From the NCBI GenBank assembly GCA_021292105.1, contig CM037868.1, positions 24,904,803 to 24,968,802 on the forward strand: DNA of 64,000 bases, given 5' to 3'. Origin of the DNA: Anadara kagoshimensis (lineage: Eukaryota; Mollusca; Bivalvia; Arcoida; Arcidae). The notes beneath the pieces are model-generated. The model was not told where the DNA came from. It made no database searches and worked only from the letters and a program-made list of their open reading frames with translations. Position numbers and translations under genes: made by a program. Shown here one piece after another: positions 11,946 to 25,607 of this stretch; within the stretch, counting starts at the first letter, position 1, and every line of letters begins with the position of its first letter.

Positions 11946-14900
11946 AAGCATGAACACCTGTTATAAGGAAAAACACAATAATAAATACCTGTTTTATTTA
12001 GAACATGGACAATAATGACTACTTGTTTTATATAAGTCAAAGGGCATGGTCAATTATGAATACCTGTTTTATTTAGAACATGGACAATCATGAATACCTG
12101 TTTTATTTAGGAAAAGGACAATCACGAATATCTGTTTTATATAGGACAGGGACAATCATGAATATCTGTTTTATATAGGACAGGGACAATCATGAATACC
12201 TGTTTTATTTAGGACATGGACAATCATACATATCTGTTTTATTTAGGACATGGACAACCATGAATACCTGTTTTATATAGGACAGAGACAATCATGAATA
12301 TCTGTTTTATATAGGACAGGGACAATCATGAAGACCTGTTTTATATAGGACATGGACAATCATACATATCTGTTTTATTTAGGACATGGACAACCATGAA
12401 TACCTGTTTAATTTAGGACAGGGACAATCATGAATACCTGTTTTATTTAGGACAGAGACAATCATGAATATCTGTTTTATATAGGACAGGGACAATCATG
12501 AATATCTGTTTTATATAGGACATGGACAATCATACATATCTGTTTTATTTAGGACATGGACAACCATGAATACCTGTTTTATTTAGGACAGGGACAATCA
12601 TGAATACCTGTTTTATATAGGACAGGAACAATCATGAATACCTGTTTTATATAGGACAGGGACAATCATGAATATCTGTTTTATTTAGGACAGGGACAAT
12701 CATGAATATCTGTTTTATATAGGACAGAGACAATCATGAATACCTGTTTTATATAGGACAGGGACAATCATGAATACCTGTTTTATATAGGACAGAGACA
12801 ATCATGAATATCTGTTTTATTTAGGATAGGGACAATCATGAATACATGTTTTATAAAGGACATGGACAATCATGAATACCTGTTTTATATAGGACAGAGA
12901 CAATCATGAATACCTGTTTTATATAGGACAGGGACAATCATGAATACCTGTTTTATATAGGACAGAGACAATCATGAATATCTGTTTTATTTAGGATAGG
13001 GACAATCATGAATACCTGTTTTATATAGGACAGGGACAATCATGAATATCTGTTTTATTTAGGATAGGGACAATCATGAATACATGTTTTATAAAGGACA
13101 TGGACAATCATGAATATCTGTTTTATTTAGGACAGGGACAATCATGAATACCTGTTTTATTTAGGATAGGGACAATCATGAATACATGTTTTATTTAGGA
13201 TAGGGACAATCATGAATACCTGTTTTATTTAGGATAGGGACAATCATGAATACATGTTTTATTTAGGATAGGGACAATCATGAATACATGTTTTATAAAG
13301 GACATGGACAATCATGAATATCTGTTTTATTTAGGACAGGGACAATCATGAATACCTGTTTTATTTAGGACAGGGACAATCATGAATACCTGTTTTATAT
13401 AGGACAGGGACAATCATGAATATCTGTTTTATTTAGGATAGGGACAATCATGAATACATGTTTTATAAAGGACATGGACAATCATGAATATCTGTTTTAT
13501 TTAGGACAGGGACAATCATGAATATCTGTTTTATTTAGGACAGGGACAATCATGAATACCTGTTTTATATAGGACATGGACAATCATGAATACCTGTTTT
13601 ATATAGGACAGGGACAATCATGAATATCTGTTTTATTTAGGATAGGGACAATCATGAATACATGTTTTATAAAGGACATGGACAATCATGAATACCTGTT
13701 TTATATAGGACAGAGACAATCATGAATATCTGTTTTATTTAGGATAGGGACAATCATGAATACATGTTTTATAAAGGACATGGACAATCATGAATATCTG
13801 TTTTATTTAGGACAGGGACAATCATGAATATCTGTTTTATTTAGGACAGGGACAATCATGAATACCTGTTTTATATAGGACAGGGACAATCATGAATATC
13901 TGTTTTATATAGGACAGAGACAATCATGGATACCTGTTTTATATAGGACAGAGACAATCATGGATACCTGTTTTATTTAGAATAGGGAAAATCACGAATA
14001 CCTGTTTTATTTAGGACATGGACAAACATGAATATCTGTTTTATATAGGACAGAGACAATCATGGATACCTGTTTTATATAGGACAGGGACAATCATGAA
14101 TATCTTTTTTTAGGATAGGGACAATCATGAATACATGTTTTATAAAGGACATGGACAATCATGAATACCTGTTTTATATAGGACAGAGACAATCATGAAT
14201 ATCTGTTTTATTTAGGATAGGGACAATCATGAATACATGTTTTATAAAGGACATGGACAATCATGAATATCTGTTTTATTTAGGACAGGGACAATCATGA
14301 ATATCTGTTTTATTTAGGACAGGGACAATCATGAATATCTGTTTTATTTAGGACATGGACAATCACGAATATCTGTTTTATATAGGACAGAGACAATCAT
14401 GGATACCTGTTTTATATAGGACAGAGACAATCATGGATACCTGTTTTATTTAGAATAGGGAAAATCACGAATACCTGTTTTATTTAGAACATGGACAATA
14501 ATGACTACTTGTTTTATATAAGTCAAAGGGCATGGTCAATTATGAATACCTGTTTTATTTAGAACATGGACAATCATGAATACCTGTTTTATTTAGGAAA
14601 AGGACAATCACGAATATCTGTTTTATATAGGACAGGGACAATCATAAATACCTGTTTTATTTAGGATAGGGACAATCATGAATACCTGTTTTATTTAGGA
14701 TAGGGACAATCATGAATACCTGTTTTATTTAGGACAGGGACAATCATGAATATCTGTTTTATATAGGACAGGGACAATCATGAATATCTGTTTTATATAG
14801 GACAGGGACAATCATGAATACCTGTTTTATATAGGACAGAGACAATCATGGATACCTGTTTTATTTAGAATAGGGAAAATCACGAATACCTGTTTTATTT

Positions 14901-17900
14901 AGGACAGGGACAACCACGAATACCTGTTTTATTTAGGACATGGTCAATTATGAATACCTGTTTTATTTAGGACAAGGACAATCATGAATACCTGTTTTAT
15001 TTAGGACAGGGACAATCATGAATACCTGTTTTATTTAGGACAGGGACAATCATGAATACCTGTTTTATATAGGACATGGACAATCATGAATACCTGTTTT
15101 ATTTAGGACAAGGACAATCATGAATACCTGTTTTATTTAGGACAGGGACAATCATGAATACCTGTTCTATATAGGATATGGACAATCATGAATATCTGTT
15201 TTATTTAGGACAAGGACAATCATGAATACCTGTTTTATTTAGGACAGGGACAATCAAGAATACCTGTTTTATTTAGGATAGGGACAATCATAAATACCTG
15301 TTTTATTTAGGATAGGGACAATCATGAATACCTGTTTTATTTAGGACAGGGACAATTATGAATACCTGTTTTATTTAGGACAGGGACAATCACGAATACC
15401 TGTTTTGTTTAGAATAGGGACAATCATGAATATCTGTTTTATTTAGGACATGGACAATCATGAATACCTGTTTTGTTTAAAATAGGGACAATCATGAATA
15501 CCTGTTTTGTTTAGAATAGGGACAATCATGAATACCTGTTTTATTTAGAACATGGGCAATCATGAATACCTGTTTTGTTTAGGACAGGGACAATCATGAA
15601 TACCTGTTTTATTTAGGACGGGGACAATCATGAATACCTGTTTTATTTAGGACAGGGACAATCATGAATACCTGTTTTATTTAGGACAGGGACAATCATG
15701 AATACCTGTTTTATTTAGGACAGGGACAATCATGAATACCTGTTTTATTTAGGACAGGGACAATCATGAATACCTGTTTTATTTAGGATAGGGACAATCA
15801 TGAATACCTGTTTTATTTAGGATAGGGACAATCATGAATACCTGTTTTGTTTAGGATAGGGACAATCATAAATACCTGTTTTATTTAGGACAGGGACAAT
15901 CATGAATACCTGTTTTATTTAGGACGGGGACAATCATGAATACCTGTTTTGTTTAGAATAGAAACAATCATGAATACCTGTTTTATTTAGGACAGGGACA
16001 ACAATGAATACCTGTTTTATTTAGGAAAAGAACAATCATGAATACCTGTTTTATTTAGAACATGGACAATCATGAATACCTGTTTTGTTTAGAATAGCGA
16101 CAATCATGAATACCTGTTTTATTTAGGATAGGGAAAATCATGAATACCTGTTTTATTTAGGACAGGGAAAATCATAAATACCTGTTTTATTTAGGACATG
16201 GACAATCATGAATACCTGTTTTGTTTAGAATAGGGACAATCATAAATACCTTCTTTTATATAGGACAGGGACAATTATGAATACCTGTTTTATTTAGGAC
16301 AGGGACAATCATGAATACCTGTTTTATTTAGGACAGGGTCAATCATGAATACCTGTTTTTGTTTAGAGTAGGGACAATCATGAATACCTGTTTTATTTAC
16401 GATAGGGACAATCATGAATACCTGTTTTATTTAGGACAGGGACAATCATAAATACCTGTTTTGTTTAGAGTAGGGACAATCATGAATACCTGTTTTATTT
16501 AGGATAGGGACAATCATGAATACCTGTTTTATTTAGAGTAGGGACAATCATAAATACCTGTTTTATTTAGGAAAAGGACAATCATGAACACCTGTTTTAT
16601 TTAGGATAGGGACAATCATGAATACCTGTTTTATTTAGGACAGGGACAATCATAAATACCTTCTTTTATATAGGACAGGGACAACAATGAATACCTGTTT
16701 TTTTTAGGAAAAGAACAATCATGAATACCTGTTTTATTTAGAACACGGTCAATCATGAATACCTGTTTTATTTAGGACAGGGACAATCATGAATACCTGT
16801 TTTATTTAGGATAGGGACAATCATGAATACCTGTTTTGTTTAGAATAGCGACAATCATGAATACCTGCTTTATTTAGGACAGGGACAATTATGAATACCT
16901 GTTTTATTTAGGACAGGGAAAATCATGAATACCTGTTTTATTTAGGACATGGACAATTATGAATACCTGTTTTATTTAGGATAGGGAAAATCATGAATAC
17001 CTGTTTTATTTAGGACATGGACAATCATGAATACCTGTTTTGTTTAGAATAGGGACAATCATAAATACCTTCTTTTATATAGGACAGGGACAATTATGAA
17101 TACCTGTTTTATTTAGGACAGGGACAATCATGAATACCTGTTTTATTTAGGACAGGGTCAATCATGAATACCTGTTTTGTTTAAAGTAGGGACAATCATG
17201 AATACCTGTTTTATTTAGGATAGGGACAATCATGAATACCTGTTTTATTTAGGACAGGGACAATCATAAATACCTGTTTTGTTTAGAGTAGGGACAATCA
17301 TGAATACCTGTTTTATTTAGGATAGTGACAATCATGAATACCTGTTTTATTTAGAGTAGGGACAATCATAAATACCTGTTTTATTTAGGATAAGGACAAT
17401 CATGAACACCTGTTTTATTTAGGATAGGGACAATCATGAATACCTGTTTTGTTTAGAGTAGGGACAATCATGAATACCTGTTTTATTTAGGATAAGGACA
17501 ATCATGAACACCTGTTTTATTTAGGATAGGGACAATCATAAATACCTGTTTTGTTTAGAGTAGGGACAATCATGAATACCTGTTTTATTAAGGATAGGGA
17601 CAATCATGAATACCTGTTTTATTTAGAGTAGGGACAATCATAAATACCTGTTTTATTTAGGATAAGGACAATCATGAACACCTGTTTTATTTAGGATAGG
17701 GACAATCATAAATACCTGTTTTGTTTAGAGTAGGGACAATCATGAATACCTTTTATTTAGGATAGGGACAATCATGAATACCTGTTTTATTTAGAGTAGG
17801 GACAATCATAAATACCTGTTTTATTTAGGATAAGGACAATCATGAACACCTGTTTTATTTAGGATAGGGACAATCATGAATACCTGTTTTATTTAGGACA

Positions 17901-18635
17901 GGGACAATCATAAATACCTGTTTTATTTAGGATAAGGACAATCATGAACACCTGTTTTATTTAGGATAGGGACAATCATAAATACCTGTTTTATTTAGAG
18001 TAGGGACAATCATAAATACCTGTTTTATTTAGGATAAGGACAATCATGAACACCTGTTTTATTTAGGATAGGGACAATCATGAATACCTGTTTTATTTAG
18101 GACAGGGACAATCATAAATACCTTCTTTTATATAGGACAGGGACAATTATGAATACCTGTTTTATTTAGGATAGTGACAATCATGAATACCTGTTTTATT
18201 TAGGATAGGGACAATCATGAATACCTGTTTTATTTAGGACAGGGACAATCATAAATACCTTCTTTTATATAGGACAGGGACAATTATGAATACCTGTTTT
18301 ATTTAGGACAGGGACAATCATGATTACCTGTTTTGTTTAGAATAGGGACAATCATAAATACCTGTTTTATATAGGACATGGACAATCATGAATACCTGTT
18401 TTATTTAGGACAGGGACAATGATGAATACCTGTTTTGTTTAGAGTAGGGACAATCATGAATACCTGTTTTATTTAGGATAGGGACAATCATGAATACCTG
18501 TTTTATTTAGGACAGGGACAATCATGAATACCTGTTTTATTTAGGACAGGGACAATCATGAAGACCTGTATTATTTAGGACAGGGACAATCATGAATATC
18601 TGTTTTATATAGGACAGGGACAATCATGAATCTAG
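11946..18635. repeat. 34-bp minisatellite, about 195 copies
   Basis: Tandem units of 34 bp with the consensus halves GGGACAATCATGAATACC and TGTTTTATTTAGGACA. Variant classes (TATCTG/TACCTG, ATATAGG/ATTTAGG, GATAGGG, AGAGTAGGG) are clustered, showing local amplification. A rare variant block near 12000-12120, containing ATGACTACTTGTTTTATATA, recurs near 14487-14620, a duplication of about 2.5 kb. The unit length is not a multiple of three and there are no unique spacers, so this is neither coding nor a CRISPR array. Confidence 0.97.
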
Positions 18636-18639
18636 GTTT

Positions 18640-19120
18640 CCATTCCTAGTAGCAGCCAAAATAGCGAATGGCTACTAGTTTCTGAGAAATTCTCTCAAAA
18701 AGTAACCTATTTTGGCAAATTTGTGAAAAATTACTTTAAAAAGCACTATATTTTCAACAATTTAGGAAATTTGGCTACTAATAGTTTTTGAATTGTGGAA
18801 ACCTATTGAATACTTGCTCATTTGGGACACGGATAATCATGAATACCTGTTTTTAAGCATAGGTAAATCATGTTTAACACTTAGCTAACAAATTAATGCT
18901 GACTGGTATCTTCTCTTGGTCCCTTGTTTGTTATACCTCGACAGATCTTCGACTGCTGCTATACTTGTATATCTCCCGGCAGCATTTTGGCCCCTAGCTA
19001 CCCACCTCTCAGCCCCTCGGTAGCCGAGCTTTTTTATCTATTACATAGACCTATTGAGACCATATTTTGGCTTTTTAATGCTCCTTTGTCCTAAAATAGG
19101 GTATTTGAAATGTGAGAAAT
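18640..19120. other. Spacer after the minisatellite
   Basis: No gene seen. A degenerate pair of inverted GGCTACTA / TAGTAGC segments lies at 18645-18790, and one stray minisatellite unit lies near 18830-18850. Confidence 0.45.
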
Positions 19121-19121
19121 C

Positions 19122-19429
19122 AGGGGCGGATCCAGGATTTTTTGAAGGGGGGGTGGGGGGGTTAGAATTACATGTATCCAGGTTTTTTGAAAGGGGTTGG
19201 GAATTATCCAGGATTTTTTTTAAAATTGGGGGGGGGGTTAGAATTTTATCAATGCTAGGTGCGAGCGCCGAAGGTGCGAGTTTCCAGAGACGAGGGGTCT
19301 AGGACAGAGCCCTGATGGGGGCCAAGAAACTTTTAATCAGCCAATCTCTCTCTCTCCCTTTCTCTTTTTTTTTAAATTTTTTTTTTCAAAAGGGGGGGGG
19401 TTGCAACCCCCCCTTAAATCCGCCACTGG
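19122..19429. mobile_element. CAGGGGCGGATCC...ATCCGCCACTG MITE
   Basis: Short inverted ends, CAGGGGCGGATCCAGGA at the left and TTAAATCCGCCACTG at the right, flank GGGGGG-rich and CCCCCC-rich segments. GAAAT is present just outside both ends and may be part of the target duplication. This matches the general form of hAT-type MITEs common in invertebrates. The interior has no transposase. Confidence 0.65.
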
Positions 19430-19624
19430 AAATTATCAAAACTGATAATTGAAATGAATCCTCATAGTCCCCTAAATATTATTCACATAAATATTGCAGT
19501 TGTATATTTTCAATAAAACACTGCCTTTGCTAACGGTTTATATTAAACCTTTAAGCTGATTTGTTATTCTAAAAAGATCCTGCATGGCTTAAAACCGCAA
19601 CTCTAAAAATGATCTATTCTACAA

Positions 19625-19628
<4 letters not shown>

Positions 19629-19657
<29 letters not shown>
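19629..19657. repeat. (TC)n microsatellite
   Basis: Pure TC dinucleotide run. Confidence 0.95.
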
Positions 19658-19664
<7 letters not shown>

Positions 19665-19745
19665 TAATACAGTTTATTACGCAAACCCACACACAACCAC
19701 AAAATCACTTGATGTAAATAACGGCTCTTTCGTGAAATAATATCG

Positions 19746-19966
19746 TTATAGGAAACAAGATTAACCTGCCCGCTTAACCTTTCATTGCGAATGTTTATAA
19801 GAGGTGGCATTACTCAAACAATGTCCGATTTTACTCTTTAAAAAAGTGTTTCCTATTATTCAGACGAAATAAACACTTGTATTCCCTATGGTTAAATCTG
19901 CTGGTCCATAATAAATATTTCAATCAAAGGTCATGCGGACAGGTCAATGTGATCTGCCAATAGATA
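19746..19966. mobile_element. MITE family with GACCTGTCCGCTTGACCTTT ends, copy A
   Basis: A roughly 220-bp element. The left end carries AACCTGCCCGCTTAACCTTT and the right end the inverted form AAAGGTCATGCGGACAGGTC. The same ends, in the same arrangement, define copies at 24426, 24699, 33908 and 34981. The interior is AT-rich and non-coding. Confidence 0.75.
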
Positions 19967-20076
19967 CTAGTAATAGAGATTGTTTGAAACAGCTGTTGTC
20001 TATTTATTATAAAACTCATTATTTAATTAACTCAATGCAATACGCCTGTTATATAACTGTGGCCCATATACAGTAC

Positions 20077-20423
20077 ACCATTGCGGTAGCTCAGTAGGTA
20101 GAGTGTTCGCTCCGTAAGTGGGAGGTCGTTGGTTCGAACCCCGACCGGGTCTGACTCAAGACTTTAAAGTGGGTAGACGACTGTTCTTTCGCCAAACATT
20201 CGACATTACGAAATAAAAGTCACGGTTTTTTTTTCGGATGGGGACTTAAAATAAACGAGGTCCCGTGTCACGGTAGGCTTGGCGCGATAAAGAACCCTGC
20301 TGTATAATGCAATCAGCGCAATACACAGGCAAAATTTCTGCACCCTAACCTATAACTGGCGACATCTTGATAATAATGAAATATTTTTGACTGGGATGTT
20401 AAACACCATTACTCAACTCAACT
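20077..20423 (+). mobile_element. tRNA-derived SINE, copy 2, near full length
   Basis: The head is a tRNA-like promoter with an A box in GCGGTAGCTCAGTAGGTAGA and a B box in GGTTCGAACCC at about 20130-20150. The body follows with TTACGAAATAAAAGTCACGG and the tail ends AACACCATTACTCAACTC. The flanks CCCATATACAGTAC (20063-20076) and CCCATATGTAGTAC (20424-20437) are a probable target duplication. Internal promoters of this sort are read by RNA polymerase III; mobilisation would need a LINE reverse transcriptase. Confidence 0.88.
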
Positions 20424-20831
20424 CCCATATGTAGTACAGACCTGTCGAAAGTTAACACAGAGGAAACAAAAAGAAGTCCAATCTCGGCTACTAAGTGACT
20501 AAGACAGGGATACCAAGTGACCGGACGGGTCCCCTGAGAGAGACAGCGGTTCCTGTAGAGCTATAGCTAACGAGTGCCCGCGATAAGCTGTTGATTCGGC
20601 ACCAATTCGTTAGCTTAGTGATAAACTTTCGATAGGTCAGCACTATTAACGATTTCAACAGTTAATTCTTAACAGGATGCTGGCAGAGTAACCTGCCGTA
20701 ATCGATGTTTTTAAACTTTGAAAATAGGTTAAAACCAATAACGTTAGTTTTCTCGGCCTATTATGTATATCTTAAAATCGATTACACAGTTTCTTCGGCA
20801 TATTCAATGTGATTTGAAACCTTGAGGATAT

Positions 20832-21150
20832 TGATTGATTGGGGTTTAACGTCCAAGTCAAAATATTTAACTTACATCGAGACGTCACCAGCTAAATGCA
20901 AAGTAGCAGAAATTCCGCACAGTAAAATGACATTGTGCATGGAAGGTTCTTTAACGTGTCACGCATGCCGGGGCACGGCATCGGTTTTAGAAGGAGAATA
21001 GACTTTCATTTCTAAATGCCGACTGCTTGGAGAAAAAAGTCATCTATTTTCAAATCTTGGTCGGACCCGGTCGGAGTTCGAGCCCACGATTTCATACATA
21101 CGAAACGAGTACTTTACCAACTGAGCTATTGTAGTGGTGCTGGTATCGAA
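20832..21150 (-). mobile_element. tRNA-derived SINE, copy 3 (diverged)
   Basis: Reverse copy. The tail is at the left (GGTTTAACGTCCAAGTC), the body has CATCGAGACGTCACCAGCTA and CATTTCTAAATGCCGA, and the tRNA-like head at the right has GAGTTCGAGCCCACGATTTC and ACTGAGCTATTGTAGTGG. It appears to be an older subfamily, close to the copy at 33320. Confidence 0.82.
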
Positions 21151-21336
21151 AAACTGAGGGATGGAGTCATACTGCAGGCCGACTTATCTGCCTAATGATT
21201 GTAACTCACTTTTCGATTAAGCATTAAAAGCAGGCAGTACGTTTTGCCGAACATACAGCGCTGACCAGACCTGTCGACGGTTTACTATTGTTCCAGGTAA
21301 CTTAGATAGTCGGTTTATTTTTAATACAAAATCAAG

Positions 21337-21519
21337 TACAGTCCAACCTGCCTTAAAGGTCACCTCTATATAAGGGCCACCTATTATATAAGGCCAGTAG
21401 ACTCGTATCCCAATTGTTCTTTATTTATGTTATTTGAACCTGTATATAAAGGCCACCTGCCCATAAAGGCCACTTTTACTGGTTCCATTTGGTGGCCTCT
21501 ATAGACAGGTTTGACTGTA
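21337..21519. mobile_element. TACAGTC...GACTGTA MITE, copy 1
   Basis: Inverted ends TACAGTCCAACCTGCCTTAA and the complement of CCTCTATAGACAGGTTTGAC/TGTA. The interior holds further TATAAAGGCCACCT motifs. A TA at each edge fits a Tc1/mariner-type target duplication. A second copy sits inside the LINE at 27762, with relics at 37129 and 37811. Confidence 0.85.
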
Positions 21520-21837
21520 TTGCAAACTTGCTACTTATTCTGACATTCCTGTAAATAAAATCATATCACCTATCAAACCTATGAGGTTTGTTGACGAACT
21601 TGAATTACAAAACAGGTATATAAGTATCGAAAATATTGTCTTTTTTCATAACAGAGAAAAATTAATGTGTTGTATATATATCTAAATGTACCTCAGATAG
21701 GTGTACATCACACCTGTTTGACCTGCATACTCATTATTATCACACGGGTAAAAACAAGATTGTCTTTGAGGTGTGCAGGTCGGGTTTTACTCATACTCTT
21801 GTATGTACCCCGGTATAATAATTACACTGTGTACAAC

Positions 21838-21880
21838 ATACCCTTCGCCTGCGGCCCTGAGTCGCAGGCGAAAGGTACAT
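21838..21880. repeat. GC-rich hairpin
   Basis: CCTTTCGCCTGCGACT can pair with the preceding CCTTCGCCTGCGGCCCTGAG region, giving a stem around GCCCTGAGTC. It is an isolated structured patch; I see no gene attached to it. Confidence 0.45.
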
Positions 21881-22574
21881 TCATCTTTAACGGGGTACAT
21901 GGGGCCCTTTCACCCTTGAAAGAAATGTACGAATTACTTCCCTTTTACCGCTTTAAACATCGCGTGCGTTGATTTCCGAACATAAATCTTTGAAAGGGTC
22001 AGGGCCGTATAACCTGCCAAAGCCCTGTATAACTTATAATGTATCCCGGTAAGTTAACCAAACGCAATGCGAGAAATTTCTTTAAAGGGTGACAAATATC
22101 ACTAAACATAAAAGCTTAATTTGACAAAAAACGACTATCTAAGTTCCCTGGGACAATAGCAGTATTAAGCTAACAAATTAGTATCTAACCGGTAGCTCAT
22201 TTCGGTCACTTGTTAGCTTTACACATATCTCAGCATTACGATCACTAGCTGTCCATATTTCGGCCGTGTCATCGCCTTTTGTTACCACAGTGTTAAATTT
22301 TCGACAGTTCTGTACCGTACGGAAACAGCTATTGTAGGGTACGCACCGCGCAGCTAATGTCGGACGAGGTATTATTGTAATGGTTCATTTAAAAAGATAA
22401 TTACAAGATTTAAAGCATTTTACCCGTAAACGCCAATACAGTTTTATTCGTACGAATTATGAGGACACGGACCAACGCCTTTTAATCCTGTCTCAGTAAT
22501 GTAAAAAGTTCCCACAGGCGAACAATTTATTGAAGTGTTTATTTTTGTTGAATGGCGTCTGGAGTAGGTGACGT

Positions 22575-22635
22575 TTAAATTTATCTCTGCTATGTTTATG
22601 CGGTGTATATCCGACCCGTTCGTAATATCACCGAC

Positions 22636-22669
<34 letters not shown>

Positions 22670-23190
22670 TTATCTCTACCATGTTTATGTGGTGTATATC
22701 CGGACCATTTGTAAATTTCACCGTCGTTTTTTATTTATCCGACCTGTTCGTAATTTCACCAACGTTTTTTGATTTATCTCTGCGATGTTTATGCGGTGTA
22801 TATCCGGCCCGTTTGTAAATATCACCGAAGCTTTTTTTTCTTCATCTCTGCGAAATTTATGGGGTGAAATCCGACCCGTTCGTAAATTTCAACGTCTTTT
22901 ATTGATTTATCTCTGCGATGTTTATGCGTGTATATTCGGCCTGTTTGTAAATTTCACCCACGTTTTTTTATTCATCTCTGCCATGTTTATGCAATGTATA
23001 TTCGGCCCATTTGTAAATTCACCGACGTTTTTTGATCTATCTCTGCGATGATTATGCGGTATATATCCGGCCTGTTTATAATTTCACCAACGTTTTTTAT
23101 TTATCTCTGCGATGTTTATGCGGTGTATATCCGGATCGTTTGTAAATTTCATAGAAGTTTTCTGTTTTTCTCAGCGATGTTTATGTCCAT
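22575..23190. repeat. Degenerate minisatellite of about 65 bp
   Basis: About nine imperfect copies of a unit containing TTTATCTCTGCGATGTTTAT, GCGGTGTATATCCGGCCCGT and TTGTAAATTTCACCGACG, separated by T-rich runs. One run at 22637-22667 is about 30 T. ORFs across it are by-products of the repeat. Confidence 0.88.
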
Positions 23191-23784
23191 CACTCTTGAT
23201 GACTGACAATAAGAAGAGAAATACTTGGTTGAGTTTTCGTCGAGTTTCACCCCGAGATGGAACACCACTCACTCATTCGAACATTAAAGATGGAAAATGT
23301 CATTTATTGCGCAAGCACATAAACAAATGTATCAGTTTTTTATTAAAAAGATATGCATATATCGAGAGACTTTAAGCGAAATGATAAAAAACAAAAATAC
23401 AAATCCATGTCCAAATTCTAATTCAGTAAAACCTTGAAAGTGACAAGTTAGGTGAAACACGTGAAATTTCACCAGAGAAGTGAGGCCGAGTGCTCCGGAA
23501 GGGTAAACACTTTCTGTTTAGCTAGCTACAACCGCCACGCGTGTAATCAAAATTGTGTGAAGTGAACATGGAAACTACATGGAACGTCAAATATATCCAA
23601 TGCAATCTTGGCCACAGAGACATCAAACTTATCAACAATACTGTGATAACGATCATAAAAAGCTTTTTAAGGGCCTCGATAAGCCCAGGCTTGCAATATT
23701 CCTGGGTCAACATTTTATTTGTAAGCAGCTTGCTCCGTTGTATAAAGTTCCCGTAGTAGAAATGATTAATTACACATATGATTA
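23191..23784. other. Spacer, no gene seen
   Basis: Three overlapping short ORFs (60-70 codons) are present here on both strands, but none has family features, so I do not call a gene. Confidence 0.4.
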
Positions 23785-23910
23785 ATTGATTAAATTTGGT
23801 TTTACATCCCAGTCAAGAATATTTTAGTCATATCAAGACGTCACCAGCTATAGGTGAAATGGCAGAAATATTGACGTTTGCAGTGCGCTCAGGACCGCGA
23901 GTGGAAGGAA
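23785..23910 (-). mobile_element. SINE fragment, copy 4
   Basis: Only the 3' tail and body start are kept: TTTTACATCCCAGTCAAGAA and TCAAGACGTCACCAGCTATA. The tRNA-like head is missing. Confidence 0.7.
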
Positions 23911-24425
23911 GGAGAGAAAGGGGTGATGTGATGTCTGTTTGCGGATATTATCAAGTACAGAAGCTGAAGATGAAGTTGGGGGTTCTATAAAGTGCCCCGT
24001 TTGCCTTGACATGGGCCATCAGTTTTAAGGGCTATTCTAAAGGACGCTTTTTATGAAATCAAATGAAACTTACCATAGTAAGAGTCAAGTTGTTGTTGAT
24101 GGTTTCCAAAACTGTTCTATTTTGTTGACAATTCACCAGTAAGTTCCAAACAAAAAACACATAAATTAATTTAAAATCCAACATTTTCATCTTCATAACA
24201 ATCTTAACAAAGGGACATCACCACATTGTATAAAATCCAAGCAAGAGACAGAAAAAAATACCCGTCTAACACAATACACGCAATTCTGATGTCTACCCTG
24301 AGGGCATTGTATTGAAGAATTAATTCTATAATTGAAGACGGAATTTCTGTTTATTTACATTGCGAGAAAGGTGAGACGGGCTGGCATCCATCCGTGACCG
24401 TTTTTACAGGTAGTGAATTTAGTTG
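23911..24425. other. Spacer, no gene seen
   Basis: AT-rich, no supportable feature. Confidence 0.4.
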
Positions 24426-24645
24426 TATAGGCAAACAGCATTGACCTGTCCGCTTGACCTTTGACTTAAATTATTCATTATTGACAAGTAAATTTAAGAA
24501 ATAGAGATCATGTGTGTATATTTCGTCTACCTGATGGGCAATGTGTATATGTATTAACTGCGAATCCTAATGCTACCTATAGACCCTCCTATATGAATAT
24601 TTCTAATGAAAGGTCAAACGGACAGGTCAATGCTGTTTACCTATA
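24426..24645. mobile_element. MITE with GACCTGTCCGCTTGACCTTT ends, copy B
   Basis: This is the best preserved copy. TATAGGCAAACAGCATTGAC and CTGTCCGCTTGACCTTTG at the left are mirrored at the right by AAAGGTCAAACGGACAGGTC and AATGCTGTTTACCTATA. The total length is 220 bp. Confidence 0.85.
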
Positions 24646-24698
24646 ATCTCTAATAATATAATTTGGTGTATATCGAACCGATGAGGCGGGAATCATAA

Positions 24699-24933
24699 TA
24701 TACAGGCAAACTGGACTGACCTGTCCGCTTGACCTTTTATTATGGATCTTCATATAGAAGAATCCACACAACACATGTGTGGTGTTAGGATGCTCAGTTA
24801 TTATAATATACACAAGGCGTATAATTATATTGCTGACGAAATAAGCACGCGTGATCCCTATATGCAAATGCACTCGTTCATTTGACTATTTCAATTAAAG
24901 GTCAAGCGGACAGGTAAAAGTTATTTCTCGATA
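24699..24933. mobile_element. MITE with GACCTGTCCGCTTGACCTTT ends, copy C
   Basis: Left end ACAGGCAAACTGGACTGACC plus TGTCCGCTTGACCTTTT; right end AAAGGTCAAGCGGACAGGTA. It lies only about 50 bp from copy B, so these two either inserted into a hotspot or were duplicated in tandem. Confidence 0.8.
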
Positions 24934-25607
24934 CATATATCTACCCGGTGAGGCGGTAATGTTATAAATATCGGCCTGGTAAAGGCGGTAATGTGTTTAA
25001 AAAGTTTAATAAAAGGGTATAAAACCACACAAGCTGTTAATCAAAATGTACACTCGATGCACCCTAAATAACTTTCATCCTTCAGTGAATCGGGGACTTT
25101 CTATAAAGAGCCATCCATGTGAATTTAAAAAGAAAAAAAGAAAAAAGTTACATGTCGTTCCAGTAAATTTGTATTTCTTTAGGTTTTTCAGGAAGCAGAC
25201 TCCTGTTACACAATTATTTTTTAACTAGTAAGATTTTCTTTGATTTATACTTAGATCTAGTAAATTTCGGCAATCTTTCTATTTTTTTGGATAAAATTGG
25301 AACATATTTGACATAAGCTTAAAAAAGGACTACAAAATAATTCAATTTGTGAATATCTTATCCGTTTTTAGATTTTTAATTTTTCAGATATAATTAAGGA
25401 AAATAAGGATAAATAACGATTGTGAATTGACACTTTCTTTTGTTTTTGTTTTTTTCCCAATGCAATTCTTTATTAACCGAAAGCATACAGTTACAGGTGA
25501 AATATTACGACAAAATAAATTGTATGGCGGCATAATAATACAAGTGTATGACAATAAATACATTATTACAACCAAAACATCAAATATAATATAATATTAT
25601 ACAATTA
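24934..25607. other. Spacer, no gene seen
   Basis: AT-rich sequence with scattered short ORFs that show no family features. Confidence 0.4.

Noticed and set aside
11946-18635. Possible CRISPR-like array
   Set aside because: Direct 34-bp repeats have no unique spacers and no cas genes are nearby; the DNA is eukaryotic.
19054-19302. 82-codon Gly/Phe-rich ORF
   Set aside because: It crosses the edge of the CAGGGGCGGATCC MITE and consists largely of its poly-G segments.
20085-20155. Functional tRNA gene
   Set aside because: A and B boxes are present, but the sequence continues into a conserved SINE body with a target duplication, and the same head recurs in other copies.
23522-23785. Three overlapping ORFs of 63-68 codons
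   Set aside because: They lie on opposite strands and in shifted frames of the same stretch, with no recognisable features.
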